Shown here piece by piece: positions 18,601 to 28,100 of a DNA stretch of 64,000 nucleotides (position 1 is its first letter; each line of letters begins with the position of its first letter). Made by a program: the position numbers and the translations under genes. Below the pieces are notes generated by a model that worked only from the letters and a program-made list of their open reading frames with translations, made no database searches and was not told where the DNA came from. This stretch comes from Massilia aurea (lineage in GTDB: Bacteria; Pseudomonadota; Gammaproteobacteria; Burkholderiales; Burkholderiaceae_D): the NCBI RefSeq assembly GCF_024753205.1, contig NZ_JANUGZ010000002.1, positions 620,001 to 684,000 of the forward strand, in the 5' to 3' direction.

Positions 18601-20348
18601 CCGTCCAGGCTGGCGAGCTGGCTGCCCGACTGCGTGACGGCCTCGCGCGTGCCGTCCTGCTTGTTCTTGACGGTGCCGATCGATGGCTGGAAGAAGCTGC
18701 CGATCATGCCGGACTGCTTGCTGCTGCTGGCCGAGTCTTCGCTCACGCTGTTCTGGGCACTGACAATGGCCAGATTGCGCCCGGCGCTGATGGCGATGTC
18801 GTCGTCGGCCACGACGGTGCTGCCCTGAATGACGGTATCGCGTCCGCTGGACGTCGTCACGTTCGCGCCGGTCAGCACGCTGCCCACCTGCGTGACCGAC
18901 TCGCTGCTGCTGGCCCGCTGCTCTTGCCCCTTGCTGTAGCCGATGCCGACCGCGCTGACCGAAAAGCCGCTTTTCTTTTCTTCCAGCGTATGGCGCTCGG
19001 TGTTGGTCGTCGCTGCCGTGGTGACAATCAAATCGCGGCTCGCACCCAGTGCCAGCGCATCGGTCGCGGCCAGTTCGCTTGCGCCCACGGTGATGTCGTT
19101 CTTCGCCGCGATGCTCACGTTATTTCCGCTGATGCTGCTACCGATGGCTTGTGTCGTGGCGCTGTAGTCGGCCTTCGTGGCACTGCTTTTCTTGAAGGTG
19201 CTGCTCGATTCGCGGTGGGTTGCCACATCCGACAAGTGGTTTTCGGTCGTGCTCGCGATGTTGACGTTGTTGGTCGACGACAGGGCCACGTTGTCCCCTC
19301 CTGCCAGCGTGCTGCCCGTCACGTTCAGGTCGGCGCTGCCGCCAATACCGGCCCGCACTGTCAGGTCGCCGGCAGCGGCCACGCCAGCGCCAACGATCGT
19401 CTCGTTCCGATGCACCTGCTTGTCATACGCCTTGCTCGACGCGTCGTTCATGACCGACGAATTGGCCTCATTCTTCACCGCCGCGATGTTGATCGCGCCA
19501 CCGGCGGAAATGACGCCGTTGCCCTTGCCTCCCGTGCCCACCGCCACCTGGGTGCCGGTCAGGTTCAAATTGCCGCCTGCTTTCATCGCCAGGTCGCCAC
19601 CGGTACTCACCTGGCTCAGCTGATGCGTCACGCTGCTGTTGCTCTCGGTGTAGCCGCTGATCAGCGAATCGTAGGTGCTGCCCGTCTTGACCGTGTCGAA
19701 ACGAATGTCGTTCCCAGCCGTGATCACGGCGCTACCCGCGCTGAGCTTGCCGGCAAGGTCGGTCAGGTCGCGCCCGGCATCGATGCTCAAGGCGCCCGTG
19801 GTGACAATGCTGGCCGTGTTCGACAAGGCAGTCGTGCTGCCGCTGTTTTGCTGCGTGGCCCAGCTGTCCTTGACCACCAGCGACTCGTTCCTGATGTCGC
19901 GCCCGGCCTGCAGGGCGACGCTGGCCCCGGCAATGCTGCCGCCGCGGTTGACGATGTCCTGTCCCGCCACCAGCACCGTGCGGCCGTTTCCGCCGTCGAT
20001 TACGCCGCCGATGTTGGCGATGCTGTCGGTGACGTTGATCGTCACGCCGTCACCCGTGACGAGCGCGCCGCCCGGGGTGAGCGCTGCCTTGCCGGCATGC
20101 GCCACGTACACCTTCCGCACCAGCACCGTTTCGATGCGGCCATCGGGCAGTTGCACGGTTTCACTCACCAGCCACACGATGTCGCTCGTCAGGCGCGCGA
20201 CCTGCTCGGCGCTCAAAGCAACCCCGGGGCGCAGGCCGAATTCGTGCGCGGCGCTCACGCCGCTCGTGAGCAGGTTCTTGTAGATGGTGTCGTCGCTCAG
20301 GCCCTTGTTCGGTGCGCTGCCGGTCAGCCCGGCCAGTTGCTCACCCAC
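15666..20348 (-). CDS. Orphan CdiA C-terminal cassette 2 with ADP-ribosyltransferase-like tip
   Basis: The frame is open from a TAG at about 20532-20534 (the IS481 boundary). The first possible start is an internal GTG at 20348, so it has no proper initiation signal. It opens at VAPGGLFLQNQNPSS, runs through the KRLGDGFYEQRLV block and FHA repeats nearly identical to the full-length cdiA, then TDTNNRQLHQKE and the entry region up to GFVKVVGANS. The tip (about 140 residues) has an R-S-E layout: VYRALTPADA, SPWISTTRLLD and AQEVTIFQEIP. This is the usual pattern of ADP-ribosyltransferase-fold polymorphic toxins, so transfer of ADP-ribose to a target-cell molecule is the likely activity. It is probably silent until recombined onto cdiA. 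Confidence 0.75.
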   Translation of the reverse strand: MGEQLAGLTGSAPNKGLSDDTIYKNLLTSGVSAAHEFGLRPGVALSAEQVARLTSDIVWLVSETVQLPDGRIETVLVRKVYVAHAGKAALTPGGALVTGDGVTINVTDSIANIGGVIDGGNGRTVLVAGQDIVNRGGSIAGASVALQAGRDIRNESLVVKDSWATQQNSGSTTALSNTASIVTTGALSIDAGRDLTDLAGKLSAGSAVITAGNDIRFDTVKTGSTYDSLISGYTESNSSVTHQLSQVSTGGDLAMKAGGNLNLTGTQVAVGTGGKGNGVISAGGAINIAAVKNEANSSVMNDASSKAYDKQVHRNETIVGAGVAAAGDLTVRAGIGGSADLNVTGSTLAGGDNVALSSTNNVNIASTTENHLSDVATHRESSSTFKKSSATKADYSATTQAIGSSISGNNVSIAAKNDITVGASELAATDALALGASRDLIVTTAATTNTERHTLEEKKSGFSVSAVGIGYSKGQEQRASSSESVTQVGSVLTGANVTTSSGRDTVIQGSTVVADDDIAISAGRNLAIVSAQNSVSEDSASSSKQSGMIGSFFQPSIGTVKNKQDGTREAVTQSGSQLASLDGNVTLTADNTYTQTASEVLTQSGDIAIGAANVLITAAQDTTRGSDHSSYSKTAIGGTVSAPLLEAVRTVASMTEAAKDTGNARLTALAAINAASAISEMPTSVDAIQKAGIRVSIGLSNTKSESTTNSASSTAVGSTIKAGGNVAIIATGAGQASNLTAIGSQITGGDSVTLAADNKVNLVAAESTASQHSTNKSSGSSIGVGFGIGGTSNGFTIDLAVNKARGNADGEDVTYTNTHVNGGQNVTVISGGDTTLKGGVITGKNVIADIGGDLNIESLQDRSTFESKQKSAGLNASLCLPPFCYGASTAGGNFAKSAVNGDFLSLQEQSGIKAGDGGFQVSVGGNTDLKGSVLGSSQAAIDEGKNLLLTGSLSASDLINKDEHSASGFSLSGSVSGILGDQSGRPGNLTEAQNDATQQAGKPTASGGIGSVSGSQSSVTQSGISGGVVVITDQDKQLATGKSAQTVLAGLDREVTSASSQSAGALAKDWDAQQLQKDVDAQVAITEKFSKIAPKEIADFSNKKAAELEAQGASADEIAKWKEGGVYRTALHAVSGGLTGGLGGALGAGVVAGSAEVLETLQKNVEMALLEQGVGLEAARAMAQSLAQATAIGVGAAVGGEAGAATGLATDTNNRQLHQKEQTRIEKLAGGNPKKEARLNAAACALVKCYAEFAEDSPEYRSLKQVAALGASDTYAVERMQLSNQSGIFGYSTDGVINDANRDALKALNNTYQVVTRGGGAGQMLFGAVGLGGILATAPASCATGIGCYASGMGAVLAADQVSTGAKQLVYGRPQETYLSQSLQTLGMSPEAAGWMEAALGTGSVAKAASVANKAIGQNGFVKVVGANSSGSNIVYRALTPADAASIEAGTGLAAKAQNGTWTAAEHVANAGPGAGGAAANSPWISTTRLLDVAKGYEGGNGIVGIDLSKVGSFQAEVWQTAPRVNGVAGLPYHRSIWAQEVTIFQEIPQSAIIKVPGKK

Positions 20349-20531
20349 AAGGCGCTGCTCGTAGAAGCCGTCGCCCAGGCGTTTATGCGTCAGTGCCGGG
20401 TCGCGGGCGAGCTGGTCGAGCAGGAAGTCGCTGCTGGTCCATTGGTCCTGTTTGGCGAATTGCGGGCGGGTTTCGAACAGGTAGTTGCTTGAGGGGTTCT
20501 GGTTCTGCAGGAACAGGCCGCCGGGGGCGAC
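16062..20531 (-). repeat. Long direct repeat, copy 2 of the cdiA 3' region
   Basis: The segment 16701-20531 is nearly identical to 23200-27029 in the expressed cdiA and has almost the same length (about 3830 bp). The segment 16062-19485 is nearly identical to cassette 3. Its left end is the junction GCTATTTGCCCCA (16062-16074). Its right end stops exactly at the IS481 insertion, within the VAPGGLF codons. Confidence 0.85.
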
Positions 20532-20536
20532 CTAGC

Positions 20537-21616
20537 TGTCTAGACTCGTGGGATCATGTACCCATCCGTAGCTGGCCGCTCTTCAAGGCCAGACACGTTT
20601 TGCGTACACTGTTCCAATCCGACTTTTCACTGGCCACTCGATGACCCAGGCACTGCACAGCCAAGCCCGCGCTACCCACCTGATCCGTGAGGAAATCAGA
20701 AACTCGACGCTCTCGCAGGCCAAACTGGCGAGGATGTACAACGTCACCCGCCAGACGATCCGGAAGTGGCAAAACCGCGAGTCTCCTGAAGACAAGTCGC
20801 ATGCTCCGTGCAAGATGTACACGACGCTCACGCCTGAGCAGGAGCTCATCGTGGTGGAGCTGTGCACAACCTTGCTGTTGCCTAATGACGACCTGCTGGC
20901 GGTCACGCGCGAGTTCATCAATCCAGCCGTCTCACGAGCTGGCCTGGGGCGCTGCCTTCGTCGCCACGGTGTGTCTGACTTACGCGACTTGGTCAAGCAA
21001 GACGATGGCGCGCCGGCGACGAAGAAAACCTTCAAGGACTACGAGCCCGGCTTCATCCACATCGATACCAAGTACCTGCCGCAGATGCCCGACGAGACGG
21101 CAAGACGCTACATGTTCGTTGCGATCGACCGTGCCACGCGCTGGGTTTTCATCGAGCTCTATGCCAACCAGACCGATGGCAGCAGTGTCAACTTCCTGAG
21201 CAAGGTCCAGCAGGCCTGTCCCGTCAAGATCGTCAAGCTGCGGGCTGACAACGTCAGCCAGTTCACCGATCGCTTCACGGCCGGCGGCAAGAAGAAAGAA
21301 CCCAGCGGTACGCACGTGTTCGACCGACTGTGCAAGCAGCTCGGCATCGAGCACCGCCTTATTCCGCCGCGCCATCCACAGACCAACGGCATGGTAGAAC
21401 GCTTCAACGGCCGCATCAGCGACATCGTGAACCAGACTCGCTTCGGCTCAAGAGCCGAGCTGGAGTCGACGCTGCGCAATTACGTCAAGATTTACAACCA
21501 TAGCATTCCGCAACGAGCGCTCAGCCACAAAACGCCTGTTCAGGCACTCAAGCAGTGGTATGAGAAACGTCCCGAATTGTTCAGGAAACGCGTATATTAC
21601 CAGCCGGGTCTTGACA
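20537..21616 (+). mobile_element. IS481-family insertion sequence
   Basis: The left end TGTCTAGACTCG (20537) and right end TGTCAAGACCCG (complement, ending 21616) form an imperfect inverted repeat (10 of 12 bases) around a single transposase gene. The flanks contain CTAG/TAG sequences, consistent with the CTAG-type targets known for some IS481 elements. The two flanks are not identical, so a clean target duplication is not visible. The left flank is the truncated FHA repeat of cassette 2; the right flank is the tail behind the cdiA immunity gene. Confidence 0.7.
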
Positions 21617-21621
21617 AATAG
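20641..21621 (+). CDS. IS481-family transposase
   Basis: 326 aa, a usual length for the family. An N-terminal helix-turn-helix (SQAKLARMYNVTRQTIRKW, about 25-45) is followed by an rve-type DDE domain: HIDTKYLPQM (first D), KLRADNVSQFTDRF (second D, family usually TDNG.EF) and HPQTNGMVERFNGR (catalytic E). The stop codon TAG (21619-21621) lies just outside the inferred right inverted repeat and is supplied by flanking DNA. It appears intact. Confidence 0.9.
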   Translation: MTQALHSQARATHLIREEIRNSTLSQAKLARMYNVTRQTIRKWQNRESPEDKSHAPCKMYTTLTPEQELIVVELCTTLLLPNDDLLAVTREFINPAVSRAGLGRCLRRHGVSDLRDLVKQDDGAPATKKTFKDYEPGFIHIDTKYLPQMPDETARRYMFVAIDRATRWVFIELYANQTDGSSVNFLSKVQQACPVKIVKLRADNVSQFTDRFTAGGKKKEPSGTHVFDRLCKQLGIEHRLIPPRHPQTNGMVERFNGRISDIVNQTRFGSRAELESTLRNYVKIYNHSIPQRALSHKTPVQALKQWYEKRPELFRKRVYYQPGLDK

Positions 21622-21730
21622 GAGCCGTCTAGGATAAAAACAGGCTACGACCAGATAGAAAAAGGATACGGCGCCCCCATCACTTGCGCCGATGCGGCCA
21701 ACGGTCCCATACAGCTCAATCCGCATCTAT
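21617..21730. repeat. Downstream tail repeat B
   Basis: From the right end of the IS481 element this sequence aligns with 14694-14830, sharing CTAGGATA, CAGGCTACG, GGATACG and GCGGCCAAC...ATACAGCTC, with a gap where repeat A has its second 21-bp unit. It shows that the sequence behind the immunity genes was duplicated too, and that the IS lies at its edge. Confidence 0.6.
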
Positions 21731-21768
21731 TTATCAGCACTGCCCCGCCCGTTGGCAGCCGGCCTTCG

Positions 21769-22125
21769 TCATTCCTGCTCAATTGCCTCCCTTAACTCGT
21801 CCCCAGACTGGAATCTGGACAGCTCCAAGTTAAAGCTGTAATCCATATCAATAACGTGCAACGGCGGCTCTGGCAAAGACTGTTGCAGTTTAATAGCAAA
21901 GTCTGTCGCCTCCTCACCAAGCCCCTCGACAGTAACTGTCTCCAGGTCGTTGCTGATTCGAACAACTGTTGTCCTACGAGCGCATGAGTAATCGCATTCA
22001 AATACCGCACCGATAAAATTTCCTTGGCGAACGTTGGAGACACCGTCAATTGCTGCAATAGCTGCTGCGGTGCGGCTCAAGTCGAAACATTGGCCTTCAC
22101 CAATGTAGATTAATAGTTTACTCAT
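21769..22125 (-). CDS. cdiI: Candidate immunity protein of the full-length CdiA
   Basis: 118 aa, acidic, no signal peptide, family not recognised. Its ATG overlaps the TGA of cdiA as ATGA (22122-22125), the same coupling as in the cassettes. It should neutralise the nuclease-like tip of the expressed CdiA in the producing cell and its sisters. Clearly AT-richer than cdiA. The function is inferred from position. Confidence 0.65.
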   Translation of the reverse strand: MSKLLIYIGEGQCFDLSRTAAAIAAIDGVSNVRQGNFIGAVFECDYSCARRTTVVRISNDLETVTVEGLGEEATDFAIKLQQSLPEPPLHVIDMDYSFNLELSRFQSGDELREAIEQE

Positions 22126-25100
22126 CTTGACCCCGGGACTTTCTTTGGTATCTGAGTTGGTACAACCTTAACGGTACCTGGCGTATTAAATTGATCCATT
22201 AAAGATTGGAAATAAGGAACAGCTCTTGGTTCGTTAGTAAGCACTTCAAGTCGATTGAACGGAACGGTCGGATCGTTTATCGCTGCTTTATACCGCTCAA
22301 ATTCCCACTGTTGCTCGTTCCGAATTTTATCTCGCAAGAACGATGGCACGTTTGAATTTTCTATGTAAGGACTATTGGCGGGCTTTTCAACGAATTTTGC
22401 GTCAAGCATTGTTGTGCCCTTATAGCCATCTATGTCGATCGTTGTATTACCTGCAGGTACGCGATAGTTGTAAGGGCCGGTCTGTTCGACCTCAAATCTA
22501 CCGCTGGCTTTGCCGGTCGGCGTTTCTAATTTATACAACCCAGATACATAGGAGTCTACTGAGCTATTTGCCCCATCAGCACGTGGAGCTGTATCGGAAT
22601 TACCTGCCCCCTCCCCACCTGAGTCCGACAACAACGCATTGCTGGGAACATAACCCGGCGTACCCGGAGTAGCCACAGGTACCGATACAAGTGCACAAAC
22701 TGGCGGCACGCACATTGGCACTGGTATCACCGATACTGTAGCACCTCCAGGTCTCGGTCCGTTCGAATCATCAAACAGATCAGGCGGCGTCTGTGCATTC
22801 CCGAATGGTCCATGCGTCGCAACTTGATAGCCTAAATTAACTGCACCACGCCCTGCACTTTTCAGTTGATCAGCCAACCCGTCAGCAGCCCAACCGATGA
22901 TATTGAAGACTGCTTCTGATCCTCCATTAGTTGCTGTGCGCGTCGCCCGATCGAACGCGTCAATTGCCTTGTGCACAGGGCTATACGCAAACTCGCCAGT
23001 CTTTAATAGCAACGATTGTTCAGCAGTATATTGCTGCCCACGCTTTTCCTGTGCCTGCAAGGCGTCTTTCACTGGCCCATCCATCAAGCCAGCCGAGCAC
23101 CGCGTGAGTGCACAAGCAGCGTCGGCCAGTCTCTGCTGCCCAGCAGGGCTCTTCCCCTTCTGCAATCTCTCAAGCAGAGTTATTTCTTTACGGTCCAATT
23201 GCCGATTGTTCGTATCCGTCGCCAACCCGGTCGCTGCCCCCGCCTCACCACCGACAGCAGCACCCACACCAATCGCCGTAGCCTGCGCCAGTGACTGCGC
23301 CATCGCCCTAGCAGCTTCAAGACCGACACCTTGCTCTAGCAACGCCATTTCAACATTCTTTTGCAGTGTCTCCAGCGCTTCGGCAGACCCGGCGACAACG
23401 CCTGCGCCTAGCGCACCACCCAAGCCGCCAGTCAAACCACCGCTGACCCCATGCAGCGCAGTCCGGTAAATACCGCCTTCTTTCCACTTCGCGATCTCGT
23501 CCGGGCTCGCTCCTTGTGCTTCTAGTTCCGCCGCTTTCTTGTTCGAAAAATCGGCAATCTCTTTCGGCGCTATCTTGCTGAACTTCTCCGTGATCGCCAC
23601 CTGTGCATCGACATCCTTCTGCAACTGCTGCGCATCCCAGTCCTTGGCCAACGCACCTGCGCTCTGGGACGATGCCGACGTCACCTCACGATCCAGTCCG
23701 GCCAGCACCGCCTGGGCACTCTTGCCCGTCGCCAGCTGCTTGTCCTGATCGGCGATCACAACAACACCGCCACTGATGCCGCTCTGGGTGACACTGCCCT
23801 GGCTACCGCTGACCGACCCGATGCCGCCACTTGCCGTCGGCTTGCCAGCTTGCTGGGCCGCGTCTTTCTGCGCCTCAGTCAGATTCCCCGGCCTGCCCGA
23901 CTGGTCTCCCAGCATGCCGCTGACCGAACCAGATAGCGAAAAACCACTGGCGCTGTGCTCGTCCTTGTTGATCAGGTCCGATGCGCTCAAACTGCCGGTC
24001 AACAGCAGATTCTTGCCCTCGTCGATCGCCGCCTGGCTGCTGCCGAGCACGCCGCCTTTCAGATCGGTATTGCCGCCGACCGATACCTGGAAGCCCCCGT
24101 CGCCGGCCTTGATGCCGCTTTGCTCCTGCACCGACAGGAAGTCGCCGTTGACATTCGACTTGGCGAAGTTGCCGCCGGCCGTGCTGGCGCCGTAGCAGAA
24201 TGGTGGAAGGCACAGGCTGGCATTCAAACCCGCACTCTTTTGCTTGCTCTCGAACGTGCTGCGGTCCTGCAGACTTTCGATGTTCAGGTCGCCACCGATG
24301 TCGGCAATCACGTTCTTGCCGGTGATCACACCGCCTTTGAGCGTGGTGTCGCCGCCACTGATGACCGTCACGTTCTGGCCGCCATTGACGTGGGTATTCG
24401 TGTAGGTCACGTCCTCGCCGTCTGCATTGCCGCGCGCCTTGTTCACGGCCAGGTCGATCGTGAAACCGTTGGAGGTGCCGCCAATGCCAAAGCCCACACC
24501 AATGCTGCTGCCGCTCGACTTGTTCGTGCTGTGCTGGCTTGCCGTGCTTTCCGCCGCCACCAGGTTGACCTTGTTGTCGGCCGCCAGGGTGACGCTGTCG
24601 CCGCCAGTGATCTGGCTGCCGATGGCGGTCAGGTTACTGGCCTGGCCCGCGCCTGTAGCGATGATCGCCACGTTGCCGCCGGCCTTGATCGTCGAGCCCA
24701 CGGCGGTGCTGCTGGCCGAGTTGGTCGTGCTTTCGCTTTTCGTGTTGCTCAGGCCGATGCTGACGCGGATGCCGGCCTTCTGAACGGCCTCGACCGACGT
24801 CGGCATCTCGCTGATCGCCGAGGCAGCGTTGATCGCTGCCAGCGCGGTCAGGCGCGCGTTGCCCGTGTCCTTGGCCGCCTCGGCCATGCTTGCCACAGTG
24901 CGCACCGCCTCAAGTAGCGGCGCGCTCACCGTACCGCCGATGGCGGTCTTGCTGTAGCTCGAATGGTCGGTGCCCATGGTGGTGTCCTGGGCCGCTGTGA
25001 TCAGGACGTTATTGGCGCCGATGACGATATCGCCGGTCTGCGTCAGCACGTCACTCGCCGTCTGCGTGTAGGTGTTGCCGGCCGTGAGCGTGACGTTGCC

Positions 25101-28100
25101 GTCCAGGCTGGCGAGCTGGCTGCCCGACTGCGTGACGGCCTCGCGCGTGCCGTCCTGCTTGTTCTTGACGGTGCCGATCGATGGCTGGAAGAAGCTGCCG
25201 ATCATGCCGGACTGCTTGCTGCTGCTGGCCGAGTCTTCGCTCACGCTGTTCTGGGCGCTGACAATGGCCAGATTGCGCCCGACGCTGATGGCGATGTCGT
25301 CGTCGGCCACGACGGTGCTGCCCTGAATGACGGTGTCGCGTCCGCTGGCCGTCGTCACGTTCGCGCCGGTCAGCACGCTGCCCACCTGCGTGACCGACTC
25401 GCTGCCGCTGGTCTGCTGCTCTTGCCCCTTGCTGTAGCCGATGCCGCCGGCGCTGACCGAAAAGCCGCTTTTCTTTTCTTCCAGCGTATGGCGTTCGGTG
25501 TTGGTCATCGCTGCCGTCGTGACAATCAAATCGCGGCCCGCACCCAGTGCCAGCGCATCGGTCGCGGCCAGTTCGCTCGCGCCCACGGTGATGTCGTTCT
25601 TCGCCGCGATGCTCACGTTATTGCCGCTGATGCTGCTGCCGATGGCCTGCGTCGTGGCGCTGTAGTCGGCCTTTGTGGCACTGCTTTTCTTGAAGGTGCT
25701 GCTCGACTCGCGATGGGTTGCCACATCCGACAAGTGGTTTTCGGTCGTGCTCGCGATGTTGACGTTGTTGGTCGACGACAGGGCCACGTTGCCCCCGCCT
25801 GCCAGCGTGCTGCCCGTCACGTTCAGGTCGGCGCTGCCGCCAACGCCTGCCCGCACGGTCAGGTCGCCGGCAGCGGCCACGCCGGCGCCAACGATCGTCT
25901 CGTTCCGATGCACCTGCTTGTCATACGCCTTGCTCGACGCGTCGTTCATGACCGACGAATTGGCCTCATTCTTCACCGCCGCGATATTGATCGCGCCACC
26001 GGCGGAAATGACGCCGTTGCCCTTGCCTCCCGTGCCCACCGCCACCTGGGTGCCGGTCAGGTTCAGGTTGCCGCCTGCTTTCATCACCAGGTCGCCACCG
26101 GTACTCACCTGGCTCAGCTGATGCGTCACGCTGCTGTTGCTCTCGGTGTAGCCGCTGATCAGCGAATCGTAGGTGCTGCCCGTCTTGACCGTGTCGAAAC
26201 GAATGTCGTTCCCAGCCGTGATCACGGCGCTACCCGCGCTGAGCTTGCCGGCAAGGTCGGTCAGGTCGCGCCCGGCATCGATGTTCAAGGCACCCGTGGT
26301 GACAATACTGGCCGTGTTCGACAAGGCCGTCGTGCTGCCGCTGTTTTGCTGCGTGGCCCAGCTGTCCTTGACCACGAGCGACTCGTTCCTGATGTCGCGC
26401 CCGGCCTGCAGGGCGACGTTGCCGCCGGCAATCGCACCGCCGCGGTTGACGATGTCCTGTCCCGCCACCAGCACCGTGCGGCCATTGCCGCCGTCGATCA
26501 CGCCGCCGATGTTGGCGATGCTGTCGGTCACGCTAATCGTCACGCCGTCGCCCGTGACGAGCGCGCCGCCCGGGGTGAGCGCTGCCTTGCCGGCGTGCGC
26601 CACGTACACCTTCGGCACCAGCACCGTTTCGATGCGGCCATCGGGCAGCTGCACGGTCTCGCTCACCAGCCAGACAATGTCGCTCGTCAGATGCGCGACC
26701 TGCTCGGCGCTTAAAGCAACGCCGGGGCGCAGGCCGAACTCGTGCGCGGCGCTCACGCCGCTCGTGAGCAGGTTCTTGTAGATGGTGTCGTCGCTCAAGC
26801 CCTTGTTCGGTGCGCTGCCGGTCAGCTCGGCCAGTTGCTCGCGCACCAGGCGCTGCTCGTAGAAACCGTCGCCCAGGCGTTTTTGGGTCAGGGCCGGGTC
26901 GCGGGCGAGCTGGTCGAGCAGGAAATCGCTGCTGGTCCATTGATCCTGTTTGGCGAATTGCGGGCGCGTTTCGAACAGGTAGTCGCTTGACGGGTTCTGG
27001 TTCTGCAGGAACAGGCCGCCGGGGGCGACTTTTCGTGTTTCGCCGATGGCGCTGCCCTGGACTCTGGTCGCGCCCTGGCCGGCAGCGCCGCCGAGACTGC
27101 GCACATCGCCGGCGCCGATCTGGTCCGCGCCGGCATGCGCGATCACGGTGGTCTGCCCATCGTTGCGTACGCCGCTGGCGCCGGCTGCGCCGTGCACGCT
27201 CAGGCCGTTGCCTGCACCGCTGCCGCTGACATTACCGCTGGCGCCTGCGCCATTGGTCACGCCGCTGGCGCCGGTCGCGCTGCCGCCGGCAAGCTGATTC
27301 TGTACGCCACTGGCGCTGCTCCGCCCGGCGGTGGCCAGGCTGCTGCCGTTGCTGGCGGATTGGGCGCCAGCAAGTACAGCGCCGGTGCCGCCGCCACTGC
27401 CAGTGACGTGGCCCAGGACCGCGCCGCCGCCGTTGCCGCTGGCCGCATTCGCGCCGGCACTGCCGGCGCCGGACTGACCGCTGCCGATCACCTGCACCGA
27501 ATCCCGGATATTGCCGACCGTGCCGGCGGTGACGTCCACGTTGGTGAAGCTGCGCCCATTGATGAAGACGCCCTGGGCGCCTTCAATGACGCCCCTGGCC
27601 GAGCCGATCACCTCCGAGATGCTGTCCTGCTTGTAGTAAGTCTTGGTGTTGTCGTAGGTGTACCAGTAGCCATCGAATGTGTGCGTGCGGTAGAGCGTTG
27701 CGCCTGTATTCACGATTGCAGCGGTACCGGTCATCCACAACTGCCCGCGCGCCTTGATGTCGCCGTACTGATTGTCGATCACGTCGCGCACCGCCAGCGT
27801 CATGTTCCCGCCCGACAGGATCTGCGACTGCGCACCGGCGCCTGCGGCGACCCGGTTTTCCACCGCCACGTGATGCGCATCACGCTTGAGTTCCTCTTTT
27901 TCGTGTTGCGGCGCCAGTTGCCTGAGCGTCTGGCGGATGATCGTGTTGCGCGGATCGTCATAGCCTGGCTGGGTCACCAGCCGGATGCAGTCGGTGCTGC
28001 AGGTACCGTAGGCGCCCGAGAACGTCACCTGCTCGGCCCACTTCTTCATCCCCTCGCGGCCATCGAGGATATTGCCCTGCGGCCCACCCTGGTCGGGATT

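Noticed and set aside
17457..20492. Long plus-strand open frame of 1011 codons opposite cassette 2
   Set aside because: It is the antisense shadow of the GC-rich FHA repeats (His/Arg/Ala/Asp-rich nonsense). Similar shadows occur opposite cdiA and the other cassettes.
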